This document shows positions 1-6,208 of a DNA stretch of 7,516 bases, one piece after another (the stretch's first letter is position 1; every line of letters starts with the position of its first letter). Under the pieces are notes generated by a model. The model worked only from the letters and a program-made list of their open reading frames with translations, was not told the DNA's origin and did not search any database. The stretch is from assembly GCA_002708395.1 (NCBI GenBank), contig PANP01000068.1, positions 12,320 to 19,835 of the forward strand. Reading direction: 5' to 3'. Both the position numbers and the translations under genes were made by a program. This DNA comes from Dehalococcoidia bacterium (GTDB lineage Bacteria > Chloroflexota > Dehalococcoidia > UBA3495).

Positions 1-213
1 GAAGTTAGGTCCTACCTTGAGGACTGCGACTGGCTGGGAATCCTAGAGGATGTACTGATTGAGGCAGGGTTCTACGACGATGGAGACCGTTGGGTCAGCA
101 ACGCCGTGACTCCGGCCCATGAACCTAAGATACTTATGTTGGACAGTGAGACGGGGTTGATGGAAGGGCTTCTGGGCCTTGTGCCGGAAATCCCCCCTGA
201 CCCTCCTTTATAA
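1..213 (+). CDS. C-terminal fragment of an unrecognised protein
   Basis: An open frame enters the window at base 1 and runs 70 codons to a TAA at 211-213. The visible part is acidic, with many Asp and Glu, has no membrane segment and no motif I can name. It contains the stretches WLGILEDVLIEAGFYDDGDRW and AHEPKILMLDSETGLMEG with a normal mix of residues, which makes a real coding region likely. It does not resemble the C-terminus of NuoC (no HPLRKDYP-type ending), although nuoC is the usual neighbour upstream of nuoD. The last eight residues, EIPPDPPL, and the stop codon are written in a palindromic repeat (186-220), so the natural end of the protein may have been replaced by repeat sequence. 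The start and most of the gene lie outside the window. Function unknown. Confidence 0.6.
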   Translation, partial: EVRSYLEDCDWLGILEDVLIEAGFYDDGDRWVSNAVTPAHEPKILMLDSETGLMEGLLGLVPEIPPDPPL

Positions 214-220
214 AGGGAGG
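186..220 (+). repeat. C-rich/G-rich palindromic dispersed repeat, copy 1
   Basis: The segment opens with GGAAATCCCC and continues into a hairpin. Bases 202-209 (CCTCCTTT) pair with 212-220 (AAAGGGAGG) with one bulged G, around a two-base centre. A related segment in the same orientation lies at 4210-4244; the first ten bases are identical and the arms are similar (C-rich run, T-run, A-run, G-rich run). From memory, such CCCCCTTT...AAAGGGGG elements are common dispersed repeats near gene ends in environmental bacterial genomes. This copy overlaps the end of the upstream coding frame. The hairpin is not followed by a T-run, so it is not a textbook intrinsic terminator, although the stem could still stabilise an mRNA end. 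Confidence 0.6.
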
Positions 221-257
221 AGAGCTTCGAAGCGTGGTTTCGCGCGGATCACGGATT

Positions 258-286
258 TTGACTAACAGAGGAATGCTTGGAAACTG
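258..286 (+). promoter_or_regulatory. Weak sigma70-like promoter candidate before nuoD
   Basis: TTGACT at 258-263 differs from the -35 consensus TTGACA by one base. Seventeen bases further is AAACTG (281-286), a poor -10; shifting the spacer by one gives GAAACT, which keeps only three consensus positions. Position supports it, because the gap separates an unrelated-looking gene from nuoD, so the complex I transcript could start here. The -10 is too weak for a firm call. Confidence 0.22.
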
Positions 287-295
287 AAGACGGAC

Positions 296-301
296 AAAGG
301 G
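296..301 (+). promoter_or_regulatory. Ribosome-binding site that favours the nuoD ATG
   Basis: AAAGGG lies 7 bases before ATG at 309 and only 4 bases before the alternative GTG at 306. The spacing favours ATG 309. The two choices differ by a single residue at the N-terminus. Confidence 0.55.
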
Positions 302-308
302 TTAAGTG

Positions 309-1439
309 ATGGCGGATATCTCAACTGAGATGGCTGCCCGCGGCGAACCTGTGGAGATGCTGCTCAACATGGGTCCGCAGCACCCGTCTACCCACGGGGT
401 GTTCCGCATGGTGCTGTGGGTTGATGGGGAGAAGGTCACGGATGTGGAGCCCTACATCGGCTACCTGCACCGTGGTTCGGAGAAGCTGTGTGAGGGTGAG
501 CAATACCATCAGGTAATTACCCTGTTCGACCGCATGGATTACCTCGCCAATTTCAACAATGAATTGGTTTATTGCGCCGCCGTGGAAAAGTTGATGGGTC
601 TTGAAGTACCTGAGCGAGCGGAGTACGTGCGGGTTATCCTGTGCGAGTTGAACCGCATAGCCAGCCATCTGCTCTTCGTGGCGACCATGGGACTGGATGC
701 CGGGGCTATGACTCCTTCCATGATTTGCTTCCGGGGGCGGGAGCGAGTCCAAGCCGTCTTCGAGGCCGTCTCCGGCGCCCGCATGATGCACAACTACTTC
801 AGGATCGGAGGCCTAAAGGACGACCTTCCTGATAACTTCGAGGAAATGATTGGGGAGTTGATGCCCCTGTTGCAAGCGGACATCGAAGAGGCCGACCATC
901 TTCTGACCTTCAATGAGATATTCCTGGCACGGCTCAAAGGGGTGGCGGCTATATCCGTGGAAGACGCTCTGGATTTCGGATTAACCGGTCCTTGCCTGCG
1001 AGCCTGCGGTGTCGACTACGACCTTCGCAAGGCTGACCCTTATTCGATATATGACCGGTTCGACTTCAACGTGCCCGTCGGATTGGATGGCGACTGTTGG
1101 GACCGACACTACGTACGGGTTCGAGAGATGTACGAGTCCATGAAAATCTTGGAACAGGCCCTGGCCGGGATGCCCAAGGGCAATGTCACGTCCTCTTTGG
1201 GAAAACGATTGGCCCGTCCTCCGGAGGGACAAGTCTACTTTAGAGCGGAGAACCCCCGGGGAGAATTAGGGGTTTATCTCGTCAGCGACGGCACCGATAA
1301 ACCCTATCGACTAAAGGTTCGTCCGCCGTCATTCTGCAATCTGTCAGCCATCAAACATATGTTGAAAAACACCTGGATCGCCGATACGGTGGTGGTGCTA
1401 GGCTCTCTGGATATCGTGCTGGGTGAGGTAGACCGGTGA
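309..1439 (+). CDS. nuoD: NADH-quinone oxidoreductase subunit D (49 kDa-type subunit)
   Basis: NuoD is the peripheral-arm subunit that, with NuoB and NuoH, forms the quinone-reduction site of complex I; it descends from the [NiFe]-hydrogenase large subunit. The 376-residue length is right for an unfused NuoD. Diagnostic motifs are NMGPQHPSTHGVFR near residues 20-33, GYLHRGSEK near 51-59, DRMDYL near 74-79, ENPRGELGVYLVSDG in the last quarter and the terminal GEVDR. By comparison with Thermus Nqo4, His29 and Tyr78 correspond to the quinone-headgroup ligands His38 and Tyr87, with a constant offset of nine. Both are present, so the site looks functional. The frame also permits a GTG start one codon earlier. 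The stop overlaps the nuoH start by four bases (GTGA), suggesting translational coupling. No nuoC is visible upstream. Confidence 0.98.
   Translation: MADISTEMAARGEPVEMLLNMGPQHPSTHGVFRMVLWVDGEKVTDVEPYIGYLHRGSEKLCEGEQYHQVITLFDRMDYLANFNNELVYCAAVEKLMGLEVPERAEYVRVILCELNRIASHLLFVATMGLDAGAMTPSMICFRGRERVQAVFEAVSGARMMHNYFRIGGLKDDLPDNFEEMIGELMPLLQADIEEADHLLTFNEIFLARLKGVAAISVEDALDFGLTGPCLRACGVDYDLRKADPYSIYDRFDFNVPVGLDGDCWDRHYVRVREMYESMKILEQALAGMPKGNVTSSLGKRLARPPEGQVYFRAENPRGELGVYLVSDGTDKPYRLKVRPPSFCNLSAIKHMLKNTWIADTVVVLGSLDIVLGEVDR
1425..1429 (+). promoter_or_regulatory. Ribosome-binding site that favours the nuoH GTG start
   Basis: GAGGT inside the end of nuoD lies 6 bases before GTG 1436 and 12 bases before the alternative ATG at 1442. 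The spacing favours the GTG, which overlaps the nuoD stop. Confidence 0.5.
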
Positions 1440-2575
1440 GCATGCCGATTCCCCTCCTGGCCATGGATCTGTTTACGTTCATATGGATCGTAGCCGGATT
1501 GTTGGCTATGTTCACCGCCCTTTCCGTGGTGGTCTTGTCCCTGACGTGGTTGGAGAGGAAGCTGCTGGGCCGGTTGCAACGCCGTCTGGGCCCCACTCGA
1601 ACCGGACCCATGGGTTTGATGCAACCCATAGCCGATGCACTGAAGCTGATTCTCAAAGAAGACATCATCCCCACGTCGTCGGAGAAAGCCATATTTTGGG
1701 TGGCGCCGATCCTAGTAGTGGTGCCGGCGTTCATGATTTGGGTCACGATACCGGGCACCGAGAATCTGGTATTGAGCAACCTGGAAGATCTAGGGTTGTT
1801 TTACATCATCGCCTTCTCAGTAGTTGGGATTCTGGGATTGGTATTGGCTGGCTGGGGGTCCGCCAACAAGTACGGCACTATAGGCGGTCTTCGGGCGGCG
1901 GCCCAGTTAATCAGCTATGAGATACCGATAATCATGGTGGTGATTGCCGTCAGTATGCTGGCTGGGACTCTGAACATGGTCGAGATTGTGGAGAAGCAGG
2001 CCTCGTATCCCTACGCATTGATATTGCCCCTGGGTTTCGTGATTTTCTTCATAGCCGGGCTGGCCGAAGTCGGGAGAACGCCCTTCGACATCTATTTCGC
2101 CGAGTCGGAGATTGTGGGCGGCCCATTCATCGAATACAGCGGCGCCCACTGGTCCGTATTCTTCCTGGCGGAGTACATCAACACTTTTGCCGTCGCTGCG
2201 CTGACTGTCCTACTGTTCCTGGGCGGATGGTCCGGTCCCTTCTTGTCGGGAGATTGGGATATCCTCTGGTTCCTGGCCAAAGTGTACCTGGTGATAATGG
2301 TGATTTTCTGGATCAGAGGAACCTTCCCACGCCTGCGTATCGACCAGTTGATGGCCTTTGCCTGGAAGGTGATGGTCCCCTTATCTTTCTATGCCATCGT
2401 AATCACTGCGGTGTACCTGTTCTACGGCTGGCCCGAATGGTCGTTGACGCTGATGTCTCTGGCAGGATTATTGGTGGTGGGATACTCGATCTACCGGCGC
2501 TTTGCGGGACCGTCAAGTCAGGCTGCACAGGTCCGCGCCAGGTACCAAGCCCTGGAAGCTCGGACCGGACAGTAA
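1436..2575 (+). CDS. nuoH: NADH-quinone oxidoreductase subunit H (membrane anchor, ND1-type)
   Basis: NuoH is the membrane subunit that docks the peripheral arm and forms most of the quinone tunnel and the start of the charged proton path. The product has 379 residues with about eight to nine hydrophobic segments. Family marks are LERKLLGRLQRRLGPTRTGP (Glu40 region), QPIADALKLILKED, RAAAQLISYEIP with Glu162, AEVGRTPFD with Glu211 and EYSGAHW with Glu233. The loop normally reading PFDLPEAESELV here reads PFDIYFAESEIVGG, so Phe221 stands where a conserved Glu is usual, while Glu223 and Glu225 remain. The C-terminus extends about 25 polar, Arg-rich residues past the last membrane segment. It probably starts at GTG 1436 and is coupled to nuoD. 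Confidence 0.98.
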   Translation: MSMPIPLLAMDLFTFIWIVAGLLAMFTALSVVVLSLTWLERKLLGRLQRRLGPTRTGPMGLMQPIADALKLILKEDIIPTSSEKAIFWVAPILVVVPAFMIWVTIPGTENLVLSNLEDLGLFYIIAFSVVGILGLVLAGWGSANKYGTIGGLRAAAQLISYEIPIIMVVIAVSMLAGTLNMVEIVEKQASYPYALILPLGFVIFFIAGLAEVGRTPFDIYFAESEIVGGPFIEYSGAHWSVFFLAEYINTFAVAALTVLLFLGGWSGPFLSGDWDILWFLAKVYLVIMVIFWIRGTFPRLRIDQLMAFAWKVMVPLSFYAIVITAVYLFYGWPEWSLTLMSLAGLLVVGYSIYRRFAGPSSQAAQVRARYQALEARTGQ

Positions 2576-2605
2576 GGGTAGAACGATGGCACATAGGAAT
2601 AGCCG

Positions 2606-3193
2606 ATGATATATAGCATTAAAGGTCTTTGGTTGACCCTGGTCTCCACCATGAACGGACTGCGAAGTCCGGTGACCCGCCAATATCCGGAGCAAGGAGT
2701 CCTCTGGAAGCACACTGAAGCTCCCACTCCGGTTCAGGACCGGTTCATGGGTTTCCCTGCCCTGACTTGGGATGGTGATGTGGTCGAACCCTACTGCACT
2801 GGTTGCATGATTTGCATCCGCAATTGCCCGACGCAGTGCATGTCTGCCAATATGAAGGACAATCCCCTGCAACAAGAGGGGAAAAGCAGCCGTAGAAAAA
2901 TTATCGATACCTTCGAAATCAATCTCAACCGGTGTATACTGTGCGGAATCTGCGTCGATGTGTGTAACTTTGACGCCATCGTGATGAGTCACGAGCACGA
3001 AATGAGCACCTTCCAGCGCAACGGCGACCGGGTAAATCTCCCCGTCCTGCTGGAGATTGGGTCCAAATACCAGAGAGAGACCGGCTGGACCCCGCCGTCC
3101 AAGCGGACAAAGCCGGAGGCAGAGGCTAAACCCGCTGTCGAGGCGGCTGCGGCTTCATCTGGGGAGACCGCAACCCCGGAAGCTTCTTCTTGA
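2606..3193 (+). CDS. nuoI: NADH-quinone oxidoreductase subunit I (8Fe ferredoxin-type, TYKY-type)
   Basis: NuoI carries clusters N6a and N6b, which pass electrons along the peripheral arm towards NuoB and the quinone. The 195-residue product has two [4Fe-4S] motifs. The first uses Cys64, Cys67, Cys70 and Cys74-Pro; the second uses Cys110, Cys113, Cys116 and Cys120. The residue after the fourth Cys of the second motif is Asn121 instead of the usual Pro. An amphipathic N-terminus with GLWLTLVSTMNGL fits the usual membrane-surface contact. After about residue 160 comes a low-complexity tail rich in Pro, Ala, Glu and Ser, absent from compact NuoI proteins and probably disordered. AGGA at 2595-2598 lies 7 bases before the ATG. 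The gene follows nuoH by 30 bases; a 7-codon frame in that gap ends over the nuoI start. Confidence 0.97.
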   Translation: MIYSIKGLWLTLVSTMNGLRSPVTRQYPEQGVLWKHTEAPTPVQDRFMGFPALTWDGDVVEPYCTGCMICIRNCPTQCMSANMKDNPLQQEGKSSRRKIIDTFEINLNRCILCGICVDVCNFDAIVMSHEHEMSTFQRNGDRVNLPVLLEIGSKYQRETGWTPPSKRTKPEAEAKPAVEAAAASSGETATPEASS

Positions 3194-3282
3194 AGATACT
3201 TGAGCCGTTGTCTAGCGCCATGCTGAACGGTTTACAATCAGCACCGGTCCTTACCGGAGCCGCCGTACAGGTGGCTTATTAT

Positions 3283-3312
3283 TTGCATGTCTCCGGGTGT
3301 TGGCATGAGAAT
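3283..3312 (+). promoter_or_regulatory. Weak promoter candidate before nuoJ
   Basis: TTGCAT (3283-3288) and GAGAAT (3307-3312) are 18 bases apart and each matches four of six positions of the sigma70 boxes. The site lies in the longest spacer of the cluster (3194-3357), about 45 bases before nuoJ. It could be an internal promoter, but matches this weak occur often by chance. Confidence 0.18.
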
Positions 3313-3357
3313 ACCGGCGTCTAATTATTCCTATATGGGTGGGTTGCTCAGCTAAGT

Positions 3358-3846
3358 ATGTCCTTGATTTTGTTCATAGCATTGGCGGTGTTAACCCTCG
3401 GCGGAGGGCTGGGTGTGGTGGCGACTAGAAACGTTGTCCATGCCTCCTTGGCGCTGCTTCTGTCCTTGCTGGCAGTGGCCGGTATCTACCTGATTCTCTT
3501 TGCCGAGTTCTTGGCCATCGTTCAAGTGCTCATCTACGGCGGGGCCATCACCATCGTACTGTTGTTCGCAATCATGCTAACCCGCACTGCCGAATATCCC
3601 CGAATCACCGACAATCGCCAGTGGCCTTTGGCGGCGGCGGCGGCAGTAGCCACTTTGTCCGTGCTGGCGGGATCCTTCTGGACTAATGCCTCTGTCGGTA
3701 CCGAGCCTCACAGCCCGGCTCTCACCGATCTGGCCAATTCGTTGTTCACCAGATGGGCCATACCTTTTGAGGTGGCGTCGCTGGTATTGCTGGTGGCGCT
3801 TATCGGCGCGATTATCATCGCTCGGGAAAGCGAGGAAGGGAACTAA
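3358..3846 (+). CDS. nuoJ: NADH-quinone oxidoreductase subunit J (ND6-type)
   Basis: NuoJ is a small membrane subunit between NuoH and NuoK; its third helix holds the flexible pi-bulge thought to couple quinone chemistry to pumping. The 162-residue product has five hydrophobic segments and the family signature AEFLAIVQVLIYGGAITIV, including Glu50 and Tyr60, followed by LLFAIMLTR. The end LVALIGAIIIARE is also typical. ATG 3358 is the only standard start after an in-frame TAA at 3322-3324, so the start is secure. The ribosome site is poor: only a GGTGGG about 14 bases upstream. The gene sits 164 bases after nuoI, and its TAA directly abuts the nuoK start codon. Confidence 0.96.
   Translation: MSLILFIALAVLTLGGGLGVVATRNVVHASLALLLSLLAVAGIYLILFAEFLAIVQVLIYGGAITIVLLFAIMLTRTAEYPRITDNRQWPLAAAAAVATLSVLAGSFWTNASVGTEPHSPALTDLANSLFTRWAIPFEVASLVLLVALIGAIIIARESEEGN
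3836..3840 (+). promoter_or_regulatory. Ribosome-binding site that supports the nuoK TTG start
   Basis: A purine run (3832-3840, ending in AAGGG) within the last codons of nuoJ lies 6 bases before TTG 3847. No ATG or GTG occurs near the expected N-terminus. The next ATG in frame, at 3901, would remove most of the first helix, so TTG is the likely start. Confidence 0.6.
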
Positions 3847-4176
3847 TTGGTCGATCTAGTTTACTTCCAGTTGTTGAGCGCGGCCCTGTTCGTTATCGGG
3901 ATGTACGGCGTTCTAGCACGGCGGTCGGCGGTCTTGATTCTGATGTCCATCGAGTTGATGCTCAACGCCGTGAATATAAATCTGATCGCCGCTGCTTCCC
4001 ACTTGGGCTACCGTAGCGCCGGGGAAGCCTTCAGCAACTTCGACGGGCAAATCATCGCCATCTTCGTGATTACCGTTGCCGCTGCCGAGTTGGGATTGGC
4101 CCTGGCGATAATCCTGCGCATCTACCGGAACCGGGGCACGGTGAACGTGGACGAAGTGGACTTGATGAAATGGTGA
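3847..4176 (+). CDS. nuoK: NADH-quinone oxidoreductase subunit K (ND4L-type)
   Basis: NuoK is a three-helix membrane subunit carrying two buried glutamates of the proton path. The 109-residue product has three hydrophobic segments. Glu36 lies in [12 protein letters not shown] and aligns with E. coli NuoK Glu36; Glu81 lies in [13 protein letters not shown] and aligns with Glu72. The nine-residue shift between the two glutamates comes from a longer, polar loop between helices 2 and 3 ([18 protein letters not shown]) than in E. coli. The start is a TTG immediately after the nuoJ stop with a good ribosome site, so translation is probably coupled to nuoJ. The C-terminus VDEVDLMKW is a normal family ending. 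Confidence 0.96.
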   Translation: MVDLVYFQLLSAALFVIGMYGVLARRSAVLILMSIELMLNAVNINLIAAASHLGYRSAGEAFSNFDGQIIAIFVITVAAAELGLALAIILRIYRNRGTVNVDEVDLMKW

Positions 4177-4181
4177 TGAAC

Positions 4182-4209
4182 TGTCTGATTTCAGCTTTCA
4201 GCGGTCAGG
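4182..4209 (+). repeat. Short tandem heptamer array (TTTCAGC-type)
   Basis: Two exact tandem copies of TTTCAGC (4189-4195 and 4196-4202) are flanked in register by degenerate units TGTCTGA (4182-4188) and GGTCAGG (4203-4209). The array starts six bases after the nuoK stop and runs directly into the palindromic repeat at 4210. From memory, tandem TCAGC heptamer arrays occur between genes in several environmental bacteria; their role is unknown. With only two exact units, chance is possible. Confidence 0.45.
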
Positions 4210-4244
4210 GGAAATCCCCTCACCCCCCTTTTTCAAAAGTGGGG
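4210..4244 (+). repeat. C-rich/G-rich palindromic dispersed repeat, copy 2
   Basis: It begins GGAAATCCCC, as does the copy at 186-220, and forms a hairpin. Bases 4223-4232 (CCCCCCTTTT) pair with 4235-4244 (AAAAGTGGGG), with one mismatch, around a central TC. It lies in the nuoK-nuoL gap in the same orientation as copy 1. The strong stem could pause transcription or protect an mRNA end, but no T-run follows, and the downstream gene belongs to the same complex, so complete termination here is unlikely. Confidence 0.6.
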
Positions 4245-4278
4245 CTATATGACCTTGTGACCTGGGGGAGCGTCTAGT

Positions 4279-6201
4279 ATGGAGTGGGCCTGGTTGATTC
4301 CAGTGTTCAGCTTTGCCGCCGCCCCGTTGATTGTGGTGTTCGGACGGGTGATGCCGGGAAGGGGTTCGGTCCTGGCTATCCTGGCCATCACCGCCGGTTT
4401 TGGTCTGTTCTGGTGGGTGTTCGCTGGATTCCTGGGCGCGGGCGCTGGCACCGAGAACTGCGAGATAAGCCACTATACCGAGACCTTGACCTGCCATTAT
4501 GAGATGGCCTGGTTCAATGCAGGGCTGGCGGGTGAGGCGTCGAGTGTATTGCTCACCTGGGGGTTCATCGTAGATCCCCTGACTGTAGCTATGCTCGGAC
4601 TGGTTACCTTCGTGGCCTTGATGGTTCAGATATATTCCCTGGGTTATATGAAATGCGACTCCAGGTTCGGCTGGTACTACGCCGTCCACGCCATGTTCGC
4701 CGCCGCCATGTTGACCCTGGTATTGGCCGATAACTTCCTCCTTCTATACGTAGCTTGGGAGTTGGTCGGAATATGTTCCTACTTGCTGATCGGCTTCTGG
4801 CACGAAAGACCGGCCGCCAAGGAAGCTGCCAAGAAAGCATTTATAGTTACCCGCATCGGCGATGTGGGGATGCTTATCGGTATCCTGCTGATTTACCGGG
4901 AGGTAGGCAGCTTCAGCATGTTCGACGCCTTTGAGGCGGTCAGCAGCGGAGCTATGACTCAAGGCGTGACCACTATAGCGGCCCTGCTGCTGTTCCTGGG
5001 GGCCATGGGCAAGTCGGCCCAATTCCCCTTCCACGTTTGGCTACCTGACGCTATGGAGGGCCCGACTCCGGTAAGTGCGCTGATACATGCCGCCACGATG
5101 GTCGTGGCCGGTGTTTTCCTGGTGGCCCGCGTCTACCCGATATTCAGCGCCTACGACGGCGATGCTCTGTTTGTTGTGGCAGTCGTCGGTCTTATCACGG
5201 CCCTGATGGCATCGACCATCGCCCTGGTTTCGGTGGATCTGAAACGCATCCTGGCTTACTCAACCATCAGCCATCTGGGTTTGATGATGCTAGCTCTGGG
5301 GGCAGCGGGTTACACCGCAGCGATATTCCATCTGCTGGCCCACGGCTTTGCCAAGGCGTTGCTGTTCCTGGGAGCAGGAAGCGTGATGCACGGCACCGAC
5401 GAACTGGACATAAGAAAGATGGGCGGTCTCCGAAAGGCGATGCCCATGACAGCGTTTCTATTTTCGTTAGGGGCACTGTCCCTGGGTGGTATTCCCATCC
5501 TCAGCGGCTTCTGGAGCAAGGACGAGATATTGCTAGCCGTCAATGACCACCTTAACAAGTCCTTCATCGTGCTAGCCCTTTTCACTGCGTTCCTCAGCGC
5601 CATGTACATGGCCCGGGCGATGTTTGTGCCCTTCTTCGGCAAGATGGGCGAAGACATGGATCACGCCCACGAATCCCCGATGGCGATGATTGTGCCCATG
5701 GCGCTGTTGGGAATCTTTGCGGCCTTCTTCGGGTTTGCGGCTTTCAACTGGCCCGGCAGCTACGATGGTATCGGCAGCTTCATTTTCTTCCATGAGGCCG
5801 AGGGCTTCCACTTTAATTGGTGGCTGGGCATCACTTCGATAATCCTAGCGGTGGGAGCATTCGTCCTTGGGTATCTGATATACCTGAAGGGCAGCGTCTC
5901 GCTGGAAGGATTTCATTCCAAGATGGGTAGCTTGGTCCGAGTGGCGGAAGGCAAGTATTACTTCGACGAGGTATACCAATGGATGGTGGACCATGTCGTG
6001 ATGCTCCTAGCCAATTTCATCGGTCTCTTTGATCGGGTCGTAGTTAACGACCTGGCGGTCAACGGTCCGGCCAATACGGTGCGGCGGCTGGGAATCGTCA
6101 TGCGGCTGCATGTGACTGGTCATGTCTATAGCTATGCTCTGGGCATGGTGGTCGGCACAGTAGCGCTTTCCCTCTTCTGGTGGTTCAGGGCGGTCTCGTA
6201 A
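4279..6201 (+). CDS. nuoL: NADH-quinone oxidoreductase subunit L (antiporter-like proton channel, ND5-type)
   Basis: NuoL is the distal antiporter-like pump subunit whose C-terminal lateral helix braces the membrane arm. The 640-residue product is of normal length. Key residues are in place: Glu161 in VAWELVGICSYLLIGFW, Lys245 in MGKSAQFPFHVWLPDAMEGP, His270 in SALIHAATMVVAG and Lys414 in GFWSKDEIL. The C-terminal part, with KYYFDEVYQWMVDH, FDRVVVNDLAVNG and a final hydrophobic segment from about 618, matches the lateral helix and last membrane helix. The first extramembrane loop carries Cys61 and Cys72, a pair that might form a disulfide; I would not expect these in most NuoL. GGGGAG at 4265-4270 is 8 bases before ATG 4279. 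The gene follows the repeat-containing 102-base gap. Confidence 0.98.
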   Translation: MEWAWLIPVFSFAAAPLIVVFGRVMPGRGSVLAILAITAGFGLFWWVFAGFLGAGAGTENCEISHYTETLTCHYEMAWFNAGLAGEASSVLLTWGFIVDPLTVAMLGLVTFVALMVQIYSLGYMKCDSRFGWYYAVHAMFAAAMLTLVLADNFLLLYVAWELVGICSYLLIGFWHERPAAKEAAKKAFIVTRIGDVGMLIGILLIYREVGSFSMFDAFEAVSSGAMTQGVTTIAALLLFLGAMGKSAQFPFHVWLPDAMEGPTPVSALIHAATMVVAGVFLVARVYPIFSAYDGDALFVVAVVGLITALMASTIALVSVDLKRILAYSTISHLGLMMLALGAAGYTAAIFHLLAHGFAKALLFLGAGSVMHGTDELDIRKMGGLRKAMPMTAFLFSLGALSLGGIPILSGFWSKDEILLAVNDHLNKSFIVLALFTAFLSAMYMARAMFVPFFGKMGEDMDHAHESPMAMIVPMALLGIFAAFFGFAAFNWPGSYDGIGSFIFFHEAEGFHFNWWLGITSIILAVGAFVLGYLIYLKGSVSLEGFHSKMGSLVRVAEGKYYFDEVYQWMVDHVVMLLANFIGLFDRVVVNDLAVNGPANTVRRLGIVMRLHVTGHVYSYALGMVVGTVALSLFWWFRAVS

Positions 6202-6208
6202 GGATAGG

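Noticed and set aside
1..213. Upstream fragment considered as the end of nuoC
   Set aside because: The NuoC signature (FGV.F.GHPDLRRIL and HPLRKDYP-type ending) is absent from the 70 visible residues.
202..220. Palindrome in repeat copy 1 considered as a Rho-independent terminator
   Set aside because: The stem is followed by AGAGCTTCG, with no T-run, and a related sequence at 4210-4244 explains it better as a dispersed repeat.
321..791. Long open frame on the minus strand opposite nuoD (156 codons)
   Set aside because: It lies wholly inside nuoD, which has clear family motifs; the minus-strand product is His/Gln-rich and shows no recognisable domain.
3203..3257. Hairpins after nuoI considered as an intrinsic terminator
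   Set aside because: Neither stem is followed by a T-run, and the next genes belong to the same complex.
4198..4689. Minus-strand open frame of 163 codons over the nuoK-nuoL gap and the start of nuoL
   Set aside because: Most of it is antisense to nuoL and its C-terminal end is the complement of the repeat; its composition is unlike a real protein and no family is recognised.
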